Positions 46,201-56,700 of a DNA stretch of 64,000 nt are shown here, in pieces. The translations under genes and the position numbers were made by a program. The stretch is taken from the NCBI GenBank assembly GCA_023101725.1, contig JALJCO010009075.1:1-64000 (forward strand), in the 5' to 3' direction. A model generated the notes under the pieces. That model searched no databases and had not been told where the DNA came from. It was given only the letters and a program-made list of their open reading frames with translations. How positions within the stretch are numbered: the stretch's first letter is position 1; the number at the start of each line of letters is the position of its first letter. The DNA is from Atherinomorus stipes. Lineage: Eukaryota; Chordata; Actinopteri; Atheriniformes; Atherinidae.

Positions 46201-47035
46201 TCGTTTGGTTCTGCCATCTGTGAGCATCTGAGAGTAGTGCGGCAATCTATGGCCATGGTTTACATGGTACTGTATATAAGGGTTTGTACTGCTGTTCGGC
46301 AGTTTATCGCGAGATTTGTGTCGGGTCGGCTCCCGGCAGAGTTGCAAGTGCTGCTTTCAGGCCACAGACCCCGGTGGGAGATGAGAAAACATTGAATCAT
46401 CCCATAAACGTATTGTTTACCCCCACAGGGATTCAGAAAAGCATTTATTGAGTTAAAAAAAAGTGTACATAGTTTTGCTTTAAAGCAAACTACATAAACA
46501 AGTTGTCATATGATGTCTGTTTCATTACTGAGACGAGAAGCCTTTGAGCCAAAAACAACAAAAAAATCACGCAATCATAAATCATGTCCAGGTTTTTCTC
46601 TTTTATAATCAAAAGTTTTATTCCAGCTCTAACATCTCTGCTAATGTATTCTGCTATGACTCTGCGTTTGTCTGAAATGGATCATGAAGGTACAAGGATG
46701 AAGGGGATTTTTAGTGAAATATTCACTCTTCCTATGATACACACTTTCTTAGGGTTCACTTCTTGCTGGATTCTGGTGAATTAGGGGATTATTTCTCAGT
46801 TTTCCTGATGATGAATATTCACAGAGGCTTCGATCAGCAACATCAGTTGATTGGTGTCCGAGACATTTATTTTCTTAAAACCTCTATTAAAGCATCTTTG
46901 AAACTGCTCAGGCTCACTTTTTTAGATTCTACCCTTGCACAGTTCCCCATTAGACATTACTTTACTCATTTCTAGATGAATTGGGCTGCTATCCTCTGGT
47001 TAAAAGAGTTTCCTCTTAGGAAGAGATAACCATTT
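46201..47035. other. Intron 2 segment, no gene seen
   Basis: Short frames only. Confidence 0.4.
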
Positions 47036-47440
47036 TAGGGCGGCCACAAACAATTATTTTGATTACCAAACAGTCACTGATTATTTTGGCGATTAGTCGA
47101 CTAATCGGATCATGCGGAAAATTGTAGGATATTTACAGTACCAGTCAAAAGTGTGGACAGTTTCTCAATGAATCTAATCGAAAAACATGTCCAATGTCTG
47201 GCATTGTGGGTGTTTTTTTTTTTTTGTGTGTGTGTACAATTAACATACAATTCAAGAAAATTCAATTCAAGAAAAGCTGACCAAACAGAAAGACAGACAA
47301 GGCAGTGGAAGGTATAGTGGTAATTTTGAGAGTAAAACAAAGCTCATCAATAATAAACTATTAGTCAATTATGAAATTAGTTGCTAACTCTTTTAATAGT
47401 TGATAAGTCAATTAATCGACTATTTGCGGCAGTCCCAAAC
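47036..47440. mobile_element. hAT-like MITE with ATTAGTCGACTAATC ends
   Basis: The left end AGGGCGGCCACAAACAATTA and the right end CTATTTGCGGCAGTCCC are inverted, with GATTAGTCGACTAATCG at the left and CAATTAATCGACTA at the right. The centre holds a piece of a Tc1-like terminus. Confidence 0.65.
47138..47215. repeat. Tc1-like terminal fragment inside the hAT-like MITE
   Basis: ACAGTACCAGTCAAAAGTGT followed by GGACAGTTTCTCAATGAA is a Tc1-type inverted-repeat end of yet another family. It is inserted in the MITE and truncated. Confidence 0.6.
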
Positions 47441-47745
47441 AATTTACATTTTTACACACATGGATTTACTCTGACGCTGTAACACATATCCTGGTTCTGA
47501 CACATCTGTGGTAATCTCTCATGCTTTGATTTTCTTTAGAGGCAAAGATTATGCGTACTGCTCTTATAGCTGTGACGATATTCCAAATTTTCATTTGGGT
47601 ATTTCATGTTACAGTAGATCAGCTACATCAGAAAGTAATTGAAAAATACATCTTTGCAGTTTTTCTTTTCTTTTGGACAATAATTAAAAGATTCAGTGTT
47701 TTTGTTAATTGATGGTTTGAGATAACAGTTAATTATAATAGTTAA

Positions 47746-48279
47746 AGGTAGTGTCCGAAGTCCCTCCAGCGTTTCTGTTTGCAAACAACAGTATTCAAAC
47801 TTAGCGCTCCTCCCTCTCAGGCTAATGGCCGCCTCGTTCTAGCTAGCCTATTCAATTTCAAGCTTCTCCTTCAGAGCTCAGAAGCGGGTACAAGCCAAAC
47901 TATGATTAACCCTGGTTTTCCAAAGCGCATTATCTTAAGCTCTTACCTTTTCTTCAGTGCATCCACGGTGTTTCCTTTCTTTCTTTTTTTTCCTTCGAGA
48001 GTTCGAGTGACTGGCGTCTGCTCCAATCATGAGCTTATTCCCACACAGCGTCATGCTCTTAGCTCTGTCATTGGCTTCCGATATAAACAGAAATCTCCAC
48101 CCAGAAACGTCCCGACCAGACCAAAACAATACAAAAGAGCGAATTACAGCCAGGGGGAGAGAGAGTTGCGTTCGAGCGCACCACGGCACGGAAGTAGAGG
48201 CCCAAAGGCGGGTTTGAGACGGATTTCACTTGCTTAAGTCTAACATTTATTTTTTACGGTGGGAACTTCGCACTATACC
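47746..48279. mobile_element. TTAA-flanked non-autonomous element, 534 bp
   Basis: TTAA at 47742-47745 and 48280-48283 flank AGGTAGTGTCCGAAGTCCC at the left and GGGAACTTCGCACTATACC at the right, an imperfect inverted pair. Overlapping frames inside show no domain. A Kolobok-like origin is plausible. Confidence 0.7.
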
Positions 48280-48283
48280 TTAA

Positions 48284-49167
48284 AGTAGTCAAAATTTTAA
48301 ACAAAAATGGGTAACAAACACTAACTCTTGGCATTAAATTTCTGAACCAAGTTGTAGAGATTGCTAAGGCAGGTTTATTTACATCAATTTTAGTAAGATC
48401 CATTATAATCACTGTAAAGTTTCCTGTAGAGAACAGAACAGCTGGCAGTTAAACGTGTCATAACCTGGTATTTTACATACACAACTCCTTAAATTATTTT
48501 TAAATGAATTTTTAATCATAGTTGGGTGGGAGGAAAATTTAAAAAGCTCAGTTAAACCTTTTCTCATCCCCCACTTTTTTTCTGACCAGTATAAGAACGA
48601 GAAGTAGACTTGTCTCTAAGCATGTTCACGAGGCAAGCCTCACAAACCAAAACAAAGTTTGGTTTGTAGAACTTTGTAGAAAGAAAATGATGTCCCAACA
48701 GAGAAAAACGTAATAAGAACCCAACAGTACGGTTGACAGAGAGAAAACGCGGCGTAAAGGCCTGGACTCAAATGAAAATAAGGAGCGGACGCCCAATGTG
48801 AACAAGAACTGTGTAGCTTGTTTAGCTATGTTAGCAGCTTGTCACTGTTCGTCTATCATTGTTTCTTGGTCTCTGACACAAAAGGTAATCAGCTGATTTC
48901 AGGTGGTGCTAAAGAGAGCTTATGTTAGCAGCTAGGAGCTACCGGCTATGACGTCAATGCCGGTGGCAAATTGCGTTCGGTGGAGAGCACACTCTGTGGC
49001 CGATTCTGGTGTGACGAGAGTGAGCCCACGCTCAAAAACGAAGCCATTTTAACTCTCCGGAGTTTCTGGCACGTTTTAACTAAGGTCCTATTCCAATGAA
49101 AAAGTGGGATTTCCAGGTGATGACACCTTTAAAGGGTTAAAGACCATTTAAAGACTAGATGGTTTCT
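48284..49167. other. Intron 2 segment, no gene seen
   Basis: Nothing recognised. Confidence 0.4.
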
Positions 49168-49394
49168 AATGGGCTCTATGCGTAGCTCCACTACTTCCTG
49201 AATTTAAGGTTGCCCCTTTGTTTCCCGTCTTTCATTGGTGGACAAACTGATTAACCCAGGTGTGTCTGATCTCAGTAACCAAAACGACAGTGGCAGACAC
49301 ACCTGGATTAATCAGTTCGTTCAGTAATGAAAGACAAGAAACAAAGAAGCTATCTTAGTTTCAGGAAGTATTTGAGTCGTGCATAGAGCCCATT
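49168..49394. mobile_element. Palindromic MITE, about 227 bp
   Basis: AATGGGCTCTATGC at the left is mirrored by GCATAGAGCCCATT at the right. Farther in, ACTGATTAACCCAGGTGTGT pairs with ACACACCTGGATTAATCAGT with one mismatch. Arms of about 100 bp leave a short loop. Confidence 0.82.
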
Positions 49395-50892
49395 GTATCC
49401 AGATGCATAGGGTTTGAGAATTGGAAAGGGGTTTGTTTTCATTTTTACACCAAAAATAAAACCCGATTCTTAAAAATGCCCCAAATTAGAGTAGCTTTAG
49501 ACTGGTCTAAATAAGAGTTTAACTGTAAATTTTGTTATACAGAAAAATACATTTTGAATGCAGCAATCCCAGTAACATTTGACAGTAGACATCTTCCACT
49601 GTACATTTCACTGGATCAGTGTCTAGCAGCTGGTTTCAGTGATGCACATCACACACCTCCACTCTGTGGCCCATATTAATGTTTTTTTCACTCCACACTA
49701 GATGTTCATAAGGTACATTCCCTGCAGTTATGCTTTTCCATTGCTTCATGTCGAACAAATCTGCCGTGGCAATCTTCTTCGTGTCGCTGGTGCTAGGTGC
49801 AGCTGGGGAGTCACTTAGGGAGTCCACTTTATCAGTGCAGTCATAGCCTGTGGAGTCTGAAAGGACTGTGTGTTTGTGTTTGTGTGTTTGCTCATGTGTG
49901 GGTTTAAGGCGATAAATCTCTCTGAATAACACCATCGACTACAGTAAGTGCCAAAAAATATCAAATAGCTTGAGAGTGAGTGAGTGAATGCTTGTGTAGT
50001 TATGTAATCCCTAAAATAGTAAAAGACAGGAGAAATCTTTCAAACAGAAAACATTTAGCTGAATTTGCTTTTGATTTAGCAACAGATTTAAAATAACTTA
50101 AATTTCATTGATATCAATCCTTTAAAGGCAAACATGGGTGCTTTCTGTGGATGTATTCGATTATAAAATTGATGAAAACTCAAATGCATAAAATTAAAAT
50201 AGCAACCAGTAGGTTTGTGTACTAAATGAGTAAATAAAGATACAGTTTCAGCAAAAGTTGAACATGTTAATCTATTTATTTTTATTTTTGCATAAGAATA
50301 ATCATGATGTGTGTCAGAATTCGGAATGGGTAAACTTTTTGCATGCAATTTGGCAATTAACAAATAACATACATTGGTGCATTTTTGTGTATATAGTGAT
50401 TTTCTTTATCCCTATGTATAAATTAAGTTAAGCTAAATAAATGAGGGAGATGAACAATTATCACTTCCTGTTGTGATTAGCGGAGGTTTTGCTAAGACCT
50501 GCTGTAGGTGTAAAAAGAAAAAAAGAAGTCTAGAAAGAAATTCTAGCAGACTGTGTTTCTCCAGTATGGATCATTAAATATTTATCATCAGCTACTTTCT
50601 TTCCCCGTGTCATGATCGGCAGTGTTTGCTATTGTGGACTACTTGTAGACTAAAACAAAGTGTGTCATGAGCCACACCTTCCTCTACCTCGTCAACAGAT
50701 CCTGGCTAGTGCTAACACCAGAAGCTAACGCTAACATTCTTACTCTTGTTGGTGAGTAAGACCGATGTTTGGCCTGGCAGGCAGCCCACGTGGCCGCCAG
50801 GCAAACGACAGCTGTTTCTTCAGAGGTGATGTGGTCCTGGTCGTCTTCAGATGAACGTTTTGGACGGGTTTGGACGGGTGTCCAGGCTGCTG
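49395..50892. other. Intron 2 segment with one unexplained minus-strand frame
   Basis: Apart from the frame at 49636-49935 (listed separately) I see no features. Confidence 0.4.
49636..49935 (-). other. Unidentified ORF, 99 codons
   Basis: The translation has mixed, non-repetitive composition in its C-terminal 75 residues (for example DSTGYDCTDKVDSLSDSPAA and DLFDMKQWKSITAGNVPYEH), unlike the simple-sequence frames around it. An acceptor-like ACTTACTGTAG lies just upstream of the ATG. The N-terminal KPTHEQTHKHKHT comes from a CA-rich tract. I do not recognise the family. It may be a chance frame, a transposon relic or an exon. Confidence 0.2.
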
Positions 50893-51080
50893 GATCCTCT
50901 TCTTCCTTTCTTCCTGTTTTAAAGGGAGGACTTCAAGGATCTATTCTAGGGCCTCTGCTGTTCACAATATATATGAACAACTTGTCAGATGCTGTGTCTC
51001 ATGTTTATGCAGATGATACGATTATTTATTGTTCATCTTCCTCAGCATCTCAATCGCAGCCCTATATGAAACGTCAGTAA
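50893..51080 (+). pseudogene. LINE reverse transcriptase fragment
   Basis: The frame reads [28 protein letters not shown] and then [14 protein letters not shown]. This is the GxPQGSxLGPLLF and YADD block of a CR1/L2-like reverse transcriptase, with the usual Val-Pro changed to Gly-Leu and several residues missing between the motifs. Nothing recognisable flanks it, so it is an isolated relic. Confidence 0.8.
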
Positions 51081-51427
51081 ATTTACAAACAGGTTTACTT
51101 GTAAAGACCTACTCCACTCAAAACTTAGGCCTACTCCGGATTCAGGAACATGTGAATTTGTGTTCGGGAAACTCGATTTGATCGTAAACACGTTTGTAGA
51201 TCATAAATTCCAAATGATTGTAAATTGACAGCATGCTCCCGGTAATAGTTATTTGAAAGATTCCGACAGATATTGGGAAAAGATCTATAAAAAAGGGGGT
51301 AAAGATACACCCCTGGGTCTCCCTTTATAGGAAAAAAGAGAGAGAAAGAAAGAAAAAACTTTTAAGAAAGAGAATATATATTTGAAAAATTAGAAAACAA
51401 AAAATAAAAAAAAAAAAAAATCAAAGG

Positions 51428-51850
51428 AACTGGAGTCTGGACGAATGGAAAAGGCTAATTATGTCTGATGAGTACAGATATGCTCTTTTCCAGAATTATG
51501 ACTGCATCAGGAGGCCGCGTCACACCTTCTGCCTCCTGTACCAACTTGCGGATACAGCAATGTAATGTGGGACTCTTTTGGCTGCACAAGGTCTAGTTCC
51601 AACAATGTTATGTGCCCTAAAATATTAGGTTAGCTGGCTCCTGAAATATTCTGAATGACCATGTTTCTTCCATCAGTATAATGATAAATAAGCTTCATAC
51701 TGTAAAATCAATAGTGGAAACCAAGATTTATTGGACTCAGACAGTGAAAGAGTGGTTCAGGGAGATTGGTTATTAAAAAGTCCAGACTTTAACTCCATTA
51801 AGAATTACTTCTTTTGGACTGAGCAATGCCTCCATCTGCTCCTACAGCTT
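51428..51850 (+). pseudogene. Tc1-like transposase relic
   Basis: NWSLDEWKRLIMSDEYRYAL (51428-51487) corresponds to the segment around the first catalytic Asp of Tc1-like transposases. Farther on RIYWTQTVKEWFREIGY (about 51726-51776) and, after a stop and frame shift, SPDFNSIKN correspond to the region leading to the catalytic Glu. In SPDFNSIKN the Glu of the usual NPIEN is replaced by Lys. The middle part is not readable and no inverted repeats remain. Confidence 0.7.
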
Positions 51851-52904
51851 ATAAGTTCCAACTTTAAATGCAGTTTGTTGGAATCTTGGCTGGTTCTCAT
51901 CAACACACCATCACAATCAGCATTTCTAAGTCTTCTCATCAGCTTTGCTACCCCCCCTCAATAAACTCCAGGTCATTCAGTTTGTTTTCCATCCTCAGCT
52001 TAACCGTAAAGCTGCATATTGGTGGAAAAAACATGTAATTTCCAAGTAAAGAGAGCCATTTCTTCTGACCTAAGTGCTCTAACCCTGCTGTAAATGACAA
52101 GTTTCTCCACAGCGCATTATATAACCGTTATGTCTCATTGAAAGTCACTCAGCAGCAATATGCTGTCTCAATTACCCAGCCTGCATCAAGCTTTGTCTGC
52201 AGGTTGCAAGCACATCATTTCCTCTGCCATGAGCTGGTTAATTTCCCAGGTTCTGATACTGTCATCATCAAGTGTGCTCATGCTTCCCTTTTACAGATAT
52301 ACATTAGTGGTGCACCGCCATTTGGCCCTGCTGCCTGATAGTTTGGGAATACTACTGATAGCATTGTCTGTATTGACTGAAAGGACGGCGGTATTTGTCT
52401 GGCTTCTTCACTGGTGAGGGCTGATAAGGCTTTAAAACCTCGGTAAGCGTGACTTGAAATTACTTTTTTACCTTTAACCAACTCTTTCTCATTTTTCTCT
52501 TCTTCTCCTGCTCCCATTCTTTCCCCTCCTTTCCCCAGAGATGAATATGTTAAGTGCCCAATGTGAGGCGGAATAATTGCACCGTAACTGTAACGTCTGC
52601 TCTGTTCCTCCAGCTCAACTCTGCCTATTAGTCCTCCCTGTTTATCCTACCCTGAAGCGAAGACCTGCGTTAAATGCATTTGAGGTTTTCCTCTAAAGCC
52701 AAAGAAACTTTATAATTGTCTGAAAAGTGCCAATACTGATGGCTGCCTTGCAGAGGAATCATCTTGTTAGCATCCGAATGCCTGCCCTCCAGCTTTTTCA
52801 TCTTACGCAGTTGCCCCTGCCATCAGCTGTATTATCACAGGCTAAATTTTCTTCTTGAGATGGTTGAAAAGGAAAATAGAAATGTTATTAGAATGTTAAT
52901 GTCG
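51851..52904. other. Intron 2 segment, no gene seen
   Basis: Nothing recognised beyond pyrimidine-rich patches near 52490-52540. Confidence 0.4.
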
Positions 52905-52908
52905 TTAA

Positions 52909-53742
52909 AGGAGAAGCTCGTCTTTTTCAATCTGTACCTATTTTCTAGCATGAAATATTTCCTCACCCAGACAGTTTTGGTGCAACTTGAATTCCTTCAG
53001 AAGATATTTAGATCCACTCCAGATCAAGTTTATTCTAGTTTACTAAAACTAATAAAAAAAAGGAACACTGAAATGCTAACAATGAAACTAATAAAGACTG
53101 ACCTAAGAATAAGCATTTTGCAAAAAATAAAAACTAATAAAAACTAGCAAACTTGCTCAAAAAAATAACTAAAACTAACTGAATTGAAAAATAAAAGTCA
53201 AAACTAAATAAAAACTGAAACTAATTATAAATCCAAAACCATTATAACCTTGCTCCAGATCAGCGTATCTCCAATATAATGTAAGTGATGCAAGCATGCA
53301 CGCGCAGCCTCTAAATAAGGCATTACCTGCCACAAACGCCTTCATTTCAACGATGTTTTGTTAGGAAACATTAGTCGGACCCTCCGTGAACTCGCATAAC
53401 AGTGATGTCATCAAAGCCGCCGCAGTAAAAATGTCTTTAAATAAGGACGGATCACCACAAATAAGCAACTCAAAGCCGCTTCTAGCTCACAGGGGGGGTC
53501 TGACTAATGTTTGGTAACAAAACATTGGTAAAATGAAGGAGTTTGTGGCAGATAATGCCTTATTTAGAGGCTGCACAAGGTTGCTCGCATCACTTCCGTT
53601 ATATTGGACATACGCTGATCTGGAGTGGATCTAAATATCTCCTGAAGGAATTCAAGTTGCACCAAAACTGTCTGGGTGAGTAAATGAACGGATTTCATGC
53701 AAGAAAATAGGTCCAGACTGAAAAAAACAAACAACTTCCCCT
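52909..53742. mobile_element. TTAA-flanked long-inverted-repeat element with nested hAT
   Basis: TTAA lies at 52905-52908 and 53743-53746. The arms pair over long stretches: CAGACAGTTTTGGTGCAACT with AGTTGCACCAAAACTGTCTG, and GCCTCTAAATAAGGCATTA with TAATGCCTTATTTAGAGGC. Outermost AGGAGAAGCT pairs imperfectly with AACTTCCCCT. Without the nested hAT the element would be about 0.6 kb and fold into one hairpin. Confidence 0.82.
53025..53252. mobile_element. hAT-like MITE, 228 bp, with 8-bp duplication
   Basis: CTCCAGAT occurs immediately left (53017-53024) and right (53253-53260). The ends CAAGTTTATTCTAGTTT and CCATTATAACCTTG are related in inverted orientation (CAAGTTTAT against CAAGGTTAT). 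Eight-base duplications and CA..TG termini fit the hAT superfamily. The interior is built of AAAACTAA-type repeats. Confidence 0.85.
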
Positions 53743-53924
53743 TTAATTAACTGTGTAGAAGTAATTGTCTTACTCTTAACTTTAGTAACACTATTTAGCT
53801 ATTTGTAATATGGCGGAACAGCAGTCATCCATGACTATAAGAACATAATGCAACAGTGGGGGGTCCAGTCACTATGCCTCTGATTGATCATGTGCCCTGG
53901 CTACTTGTCCACAGGTAAGTGGCC

Positions 53925-54067
53925 AGGTAAGGTAACTTGGCTGACTGGTAAGTGTGCATGACCCTTACTCGGGAGTCTGTGGGATCAAATCCCGCCCGGG
54001 CACTCCGCTGGATACCTTGCCACAATAACATACCTGTTTGTGGCCAAAATTTTAAACAAGTTAGATG
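53925..54067 (+). mobile_element. tRNA-derived SINE
   Basis: TTGGCTGACTGGT resembles an A box. About 40 bases on, GTGGGATCAAATCCCGC forms a T-arm-like stem of five pairs around a 7-base loop and resembles a B box. The body ends GTTTTAAACAAG-like sequence just before a TAAG/GTAA repeat (54068 onward). No tRNA cloverleaf is complete, so this is a retroposon rather than a tRNA gene. Confidence 0.6.
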
Positions 54068-55347
54068 TAAGTAAGTAAGTAAGTAAACTTTATTTGTATA
54101 GCACTTTTCACAGACAGGAGTCACAAAGTGCTTCACATGATAACATGAAAACAATACAAGCAAGAACAATTTAAAATACAGTAAAAAGGTAAATGAATAG
54201 GTGAATAAAACTATGTGCTTTGGAAGGCTTGTGAAAACAGATGCGTTTTTAACTGGTGTTTAAATGTGTCCACTGAGTCCAAAGAGCGCAGAGACAGAGG
54301 GAGTTCATTCCAGAGACGGGGCGCCACCGCTTTAAAGGACCGGTCTCCTTGGGTTTTAAAACGGGTCCGAGGGACCATAAGCAGGTTTTGACCTGAGGAC
54401 CTCAGGCTACGGACCGAAGTATAGGGCTGAATCAGACCCATAATGTAGCCTGGCGCTTGTCCATGAAGGGCCCTGAAAGTAAGGACCAGGATTTTATAGT
54501 TTATCCTGGAAGCAACAGGGAGCCAATGCAGGGACTTTAGGAGAGGAGTGATGTGGGCTCTCCTGTTTGTGCGGGTCAAGAGTCTTGCAGCAGAGTTCTG
54601 GACAAGTTGTAGGCGGCCCAGCTCCTTCTTACTCAGGCAAGTAAACAGGCTGTTCCAGTAATCCAGTCTTGAGGAAACAAAAGCATGGATAATTTTCTCC
54701 AAATCATCATGTGAGACGATTTTCCTCACGTTGGAGATATTGCGCAGATGAAAGTAACAGTTCTTAATCAGTTGTTTTGAGTGTAATGCAAGTGACATCC
54801 CCTCATCGAAAATCACTCCGAGATTGCGTAGACTGGATTTGACTGAGGAACACAGATCACCCAAGTGTTGTTTAATGTCGGGGATGGCACTGTCAGGGGC
54901 AATAATGAGTGTCTCAGTCTTATCAGGATTCAGGGCAAGAAAGTTGTCATTTAACCACCGCTGAATCTGGGACAAACAGTTCATCAGAGAGTGGAGTCTG
55001 TGGACCTCTGAGGTTTTAAAAGAGCAGTACAGCTGTATGTCGTCAGCAAAAAGATGGTACGCCACATCACTGTGCTGCTGGATAATCTGGCCAAGAGGGA
55101 GGAGATAAAGCAAGAAGAGAAGTGGTCCCAGGACCGAGCCCTGTGGGACACCACACCGAAGATCTCCCCGCTCAGACACCATATCATTGACTGCCACACT
55201 GAAGCTCCTACTGGCTAGGTAGGAAGTAAACCACTCCAACACTGGACCTGTCATTCCCACCCAATCCCGCAGCCGATTTATCATGATGGTGTGGTCGACC
55301 GTATAAACCGTATGTTCCATGTTTACAACAGAAGAGAACTCAATCAA
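54068..55347 (-). mobile_element. 5'-truncated LINE, minus strand (LINE 1 of pair)
   Basis: On the minus strand the element ends with a TTAC repeat (54068-54085 on the plus strand) after a 3' end whose plus-strand sequence is TTTATTTGTATAGCACTTTT and TCACAAAGTGCTTCACATGA, a widespread fish LINE tail. The coding part is the reverse transcriptase C-terminal half. The 5' truncation lies near 55347, some 50 bp from the tail of a second LINE. Confidence 0.85.
54211..55347 (-). pseudogene. LINE reverse transcriptase, C-terminal 378 residues open
   Basis: The frame is open for 378 codons but begins inside the RT. DTVDHTIMINRL-type sequence appears as YTVDHTIMINRLRDWV, and motif A upstream is degraded (NMEHTVYTVDH in place of the usual Asp-containing block). 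CGVPQGSVLGPLLFLLYLLP spans residues 65-84 and FADDIQLYCSF residues 100-110, with both Asp present. The thumb and C-terminal part include LNDNFLALNPDKTETLIIAP, LVQNSAARLLTR, SLHWLPVASRINYKILVLTF and a C-terminal LWNELPLSLRSLDSVDTFKH. It belongs to the CR1/L2/I-like jockey assemblage, not to RTE or L1. The open frame suggests a fairly recent insertion, but the missing motif A and 5' half make it non-functional. Confidence 0.88.
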
Positions 55348-55394
55348 TCAAACGTGACATCTTTTAATTTAGCTGAAAATATTTATTTGAAAAA

Positions 55395-56700
55395 TTGATT
55401 GATTGATTGATTGATTAGCTTTATTTTGGTAAATCAAAACATTACAACGCCAGAAACAAATAAATTACAAACCAATAATTTACCAAGAACGGTATCGGCT
55501 GAAGCTAAGGCTTATACTTGCCTGTGCTATTCATGAATCAGCAGTCTACAAAACAAAACATCCTCTGTCCATTTACATAGATACATACAGTATATACACA
55601 TATACACATTCATATTCAAATATTCTTACAGATTTGTACTACATATTCTCATGGTTACACAATATAGCTGCACGACAGAATAATCTTTTATAATTTTACA
55701 TTTTAAGGCTCTTTTAAAGTTCACCAAAAAAGCAGATAATTTGAGTTCATCATTCAGTTCATTCCACAGTTCCACACCGAAAACAGAAACACATCTAGTT
55801 TTTGCTTTACTTTTTTCTTTAGCGTACTCAAATACCAACAAACCTCGTAAATTATATTTACTCTCTTAACTTAAATAATTTCTGAATGCCAGAAGGAAGA
55901 CTTTTGTTCATCGCTTTATACATTACGTCCAGTATTCTAATGTCTTTAAATTTTAAAGTATTGCTTTAAAAAAATGTATTAGTATGTTCACGATATCCCA
56001 CTTTGTTAGTAAGTCTAAAAGCTTTTTTTTTTGTAACTTAACTAAAGTGTCAATAGTTGTTTTATTTGCATTTCCCCAAATTTCTGAACAATATGACAAA
56101 TAGGGCACAACTAAGGCGGAGTATATAATATGCAAACCTTTTACATTTATTACATTTTTACTTGAAACAATATTCCAATAAGTTTTGCTATTTTATTTCT
56201 AATATATTCAATGTGAGGCTTCCAACCATGTTTGCTGTCTATAATGATACCAAGAAATTTGGTCTCATAAACTCTGTCAATTTCAACCCCATTTATACAC
56301 TGAAAGAAATGGTTGCCTGACTTACATAATTTTTTTATGTCAAGGAGTTGCACATAATTATAATATGTGACTTCAACTCAAAAAAAAAAAAGTTAATCAT
56401 AGCTTGTTGTTCATGGTACTTAAATGAATTGTGTTCATGCAACACATATATATTATGTTTGGATAACATGAGACAAAATCATATTAACTGAACATGAATT
56501 TTTTAAGAAAGTCAACAACTGCTCAGATTCAGTTTTTTCAGCGTACGCAGCCTTATATTATTGTAGATCGGCTTACCAGAAAATACCATAAATTTAGTTT
56601 TTTCCCATTTAAGGATGGCTTATTATAATCAAACCACTTTTTAAAACTCAGCTAGTTCTTTTTGTACAATTTGCATTAGTTCGTCCATATTCTTTTCCGA
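55395..56700 (-). mobile_element. 5'-truncated LINE, minus strand (LINE 2 of pair), eroded
   Basis: The minus-strand 3' end is a TTGA/AATC microsatellite (55395-55416). Minus-strand frames give, in RT order, MDELMQIVQKELAEF and KWFDYNKPSLNGKKLNLWYF (about 56555-56687), NGVEIDRVYETKFLGIIIDS and HIEYIRNKIAKLIGILF (about 56150-56300), IIYSALVVPYLSYCSEIWGN (about 56070-56130), and FEYAKEKSKAKTRCVSVFGV (about 55770-55835). These are the thumb and C-terminal parts of a jockey-type RT separated by stops and frameshifts. About 56375-56550 looks like a later insertion, since it interrupts the RT and shows no similarity to it. Confidence 0.8.

Noticed and set aside
47779..48237. 152-codon frame
   Set aside because: It lies wholly inside a TTAA-flanked non-autonomous element and shows no transposase motif.
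53925..54020. Functional tRNA gene
   Set aside because: A- and B-box-like motifs and a T-arm are present, but acceptor and anticodon stems do not form and a retroposon-like tail follows.
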